Origin: Vicinamibacteria bacterium
GTDB taxonomy: Bacteria; Acidobacteriota; Vicinamibacteria; Vicinamibacterales; UBA2999
Direction: 5' to 3'
Assembly (NCBI GenBank): GCA_025924295.1
Contig: JAICEG010000283.1
Coordinates: 1-6,963, forward strand
Length of the DNA: 6,963 nt
Part shown: piece after piece, positions 6,050 to 6,963 of the stretch
Layout: each line of letters starts with the position of its first letter
Position numbering within the stretch: position 1 is the stretch's first letter
The notes under the pieces: generated by a model
Databases searched by the model: none
Told to the model about the DNA's origin: nothing
The model's input: the letters and a program-made list of their open reading frames with translations, nothing else
Position numbers and translations under genes: made by a program

Positions 6050-6946
6050 TCAAGCCAGCGGCACATAGAGCTCGGTTCGGAGTTCCTTCTTCGGCACCTG
6101 CGCCGGGGTGTTGAGGTAGATCTCGTAGCTCACGCCGTCGCCGATCCGATTCCCGCTGGCGGGAACCCATTCGCCGAGAAACCGTGCCCAGACATCGCCC
6201 AGCTGTTCGTACGGTCCGACGTGCACGGTCCGCGCGTAACGGCCACCGGCGATGTGCTGCTCGACGAGTCCGTCCGGCAGCGTGATTCCCTCGGGCACGA
6301 CGAGGGCGGCGTCCGAACGGAGATGATCCTGCGGTGTGCTCTCGGGATCGTCGTGGTAGATGGCGATCATCGAGCTGGCGTGTTGAAGAAGTCCCGCGGG
6401 GCCGGCGATGGCGCCAAGACGCTCGAACGCCTGGGGGATCTGATTGTAGGGACCGACGTGTCTCACCGTTCCCACGCGAAGGTCTGGCATGTCCTTGATC
6501 TCGACGTCCATGGTGGGTCCTCCTGAGTCTTTGGGGACGAATGCCGGTAACAGTCCGTCCTCGTTGAAATGCACACCGCACGCGGCAGCGATCTCTATCC
6601 GCTTGTAGGTCCGCAGCCTGAACCCGCTCGGCGATGTGCTGTACGCGCTGCGGAACGCTCGCGTGAACGCCTCGTGCGTTTCGTAGCCGGCATCGAAGGC
6701 GATCTCGGTGACCGCCCGCTCCTTGTCGCGCAACCTCCACGCCGCTCGCTCGAGCCGGAGCCGGCGGGCGAACTCGAGTGGCGTCTCGCCGACCATTCCC
6801 CGAAAGACGCGATGGAAGTGAAACGGCGACAGGCAGGCGAGCGCCGCCAGCGCTTCCAGTTCGAGCGCATCGTCGAGATGCCCGGCGATGTGTTCGATGG
6901 CGGCCTGAACAGCTCGCACGTAGAAGGAGCGGGTGTCGGGTTTCAT
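6050..6946 (-). CDS. AraC-family transcriptional regulator with GyrI-like ligand-binding domain
   Basis: The 298-residue protein starts at ATG 6946 and ends at TGA 6052-6050. Residues about 12-113 are the AraC/XylS DNA-binding domain with two helix-turn-helix motifs: LEALAALACLSPFHFHRVFRGMVG (first) and VTEIAFDAGYETHEAFTRAF with the closing SPSGFR block (second). Residues about 146-297 form a GyrI-like small-molecule-binding domain, with the duplicated signature VRHVGPY (161-167) and VHVGPYEQL (241-249) and the ending ELRTELYVPLA. This Rob-like order (DNA-binding first, effector domain second) is typical of regulators that sense hydrophobic or cationic compounds; the ligand and targets here are unknown. 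No strong Shine-Dalgarno is visible in the 17 nt before the start, and the promoter lies outside the window. The gene is convergent with the propeller gene and separated from it by the heptamer element. Confidence 0.93.
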   Translation of the reverse strand: MKPDTRSFYVRAVQAAIEHIAGHLDDALELEALAALACLSPFHFHRVFRGMVGETPLEFARRLRLERAAWRLRDKERAVTEIAFDAGYETHEAFTRAFRSAYSTSPSGFRLRTYKRIEIAAACGVHFNEDGLLPAFVPKDSGGPTMDVEIKDMPDLRVGTVRHVGPYNQIPQAFERLGAIAGPAGLLQHASSMIAIYHDDPESTPQDHLRSDAALVVPEGITLPDGLVEQHIAGGRYARTVHVGPYEQLGDVWARFLGEWVPASGNRIGDGVSYEIYLNTPAQVPKKELRTELYVPLA

Positions 6947-6963
6947 CTTCAGTCACTGTAGCG

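Noticed and set aside
5958..6956. Minus-strand 332-codon frame reading through the AraC gene and the heptamer element
   Set aside because: It is out of frame with the clear AraC/GyrI protein; its repetitive tail is just the heptamer array translated.

Overview
The window is GC-rich, densely coded bacterial DNA. Secreted or outer-membrane proteins of the CBM9-like/DUF5916 type, an NHL-propeller protein of the amidating-lyase-like family, a bactofilin-like membrane protein and short tandem-repeat debris between genes together suggest a soil or environmental Acidobacteriota, perhaps a Vicinamibacteria-type genome. That taxonomic guess is an inference from gene content and style. No rRNA, tRNA, CRISPR array, insertion sequence, phage gene or integrase was seen.

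Layout from left to right: (1) a PhnB/VOC-fold protein on the minus strand, cut by the left edge (1-449). (2) A 116-bp divergent spacer holding a GC-rich hairpin. (3) A plus-strand pair 12 bp apart: a large secreted CBM9-like/DUF5916 protein (566-2782) and an unrecognised but conserved-looking 216-residue protein (2795-3445). (4) A 73-bp convergent junction with a small CACGAAG repeat and a bulged hairpin. (5) A minus-strand secreted bactofilin-like beta-helix protein with a membrane-embedded C-terminus (3519-4643). (6) A 126-bp divergent promoter region. (7) A plus-strand secreted six-bladed NHL propeller (4770-5942) that keeps most active-site positions of peptidyl-alpha-hydroxyglycine alpha-amidating lyase. 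(8) A convergent junction almost filled by an inverted heptanucleotide-repeat element (5958-6049). (9) A minus-strand AraC-type regulator with a GyrI-like ligand-binding domain (6050-6946).

There is no sign that all these genes form one system. The only likely co-transcribed pair is DUF5916 plus the 216-residue protein. The propeller gene and the bactofilin-like gene share a divergent control region. Three of the products carry export signals, so the common theme is the cell envelope. The most interesting points are the lyase-like zinc site with an apparent Asp-to-Ala change, the heptamer inverted-repeat element, and the presence of repeat sequence in both convergent junctions. I found no convincing case for a wholly new multi-gene system.
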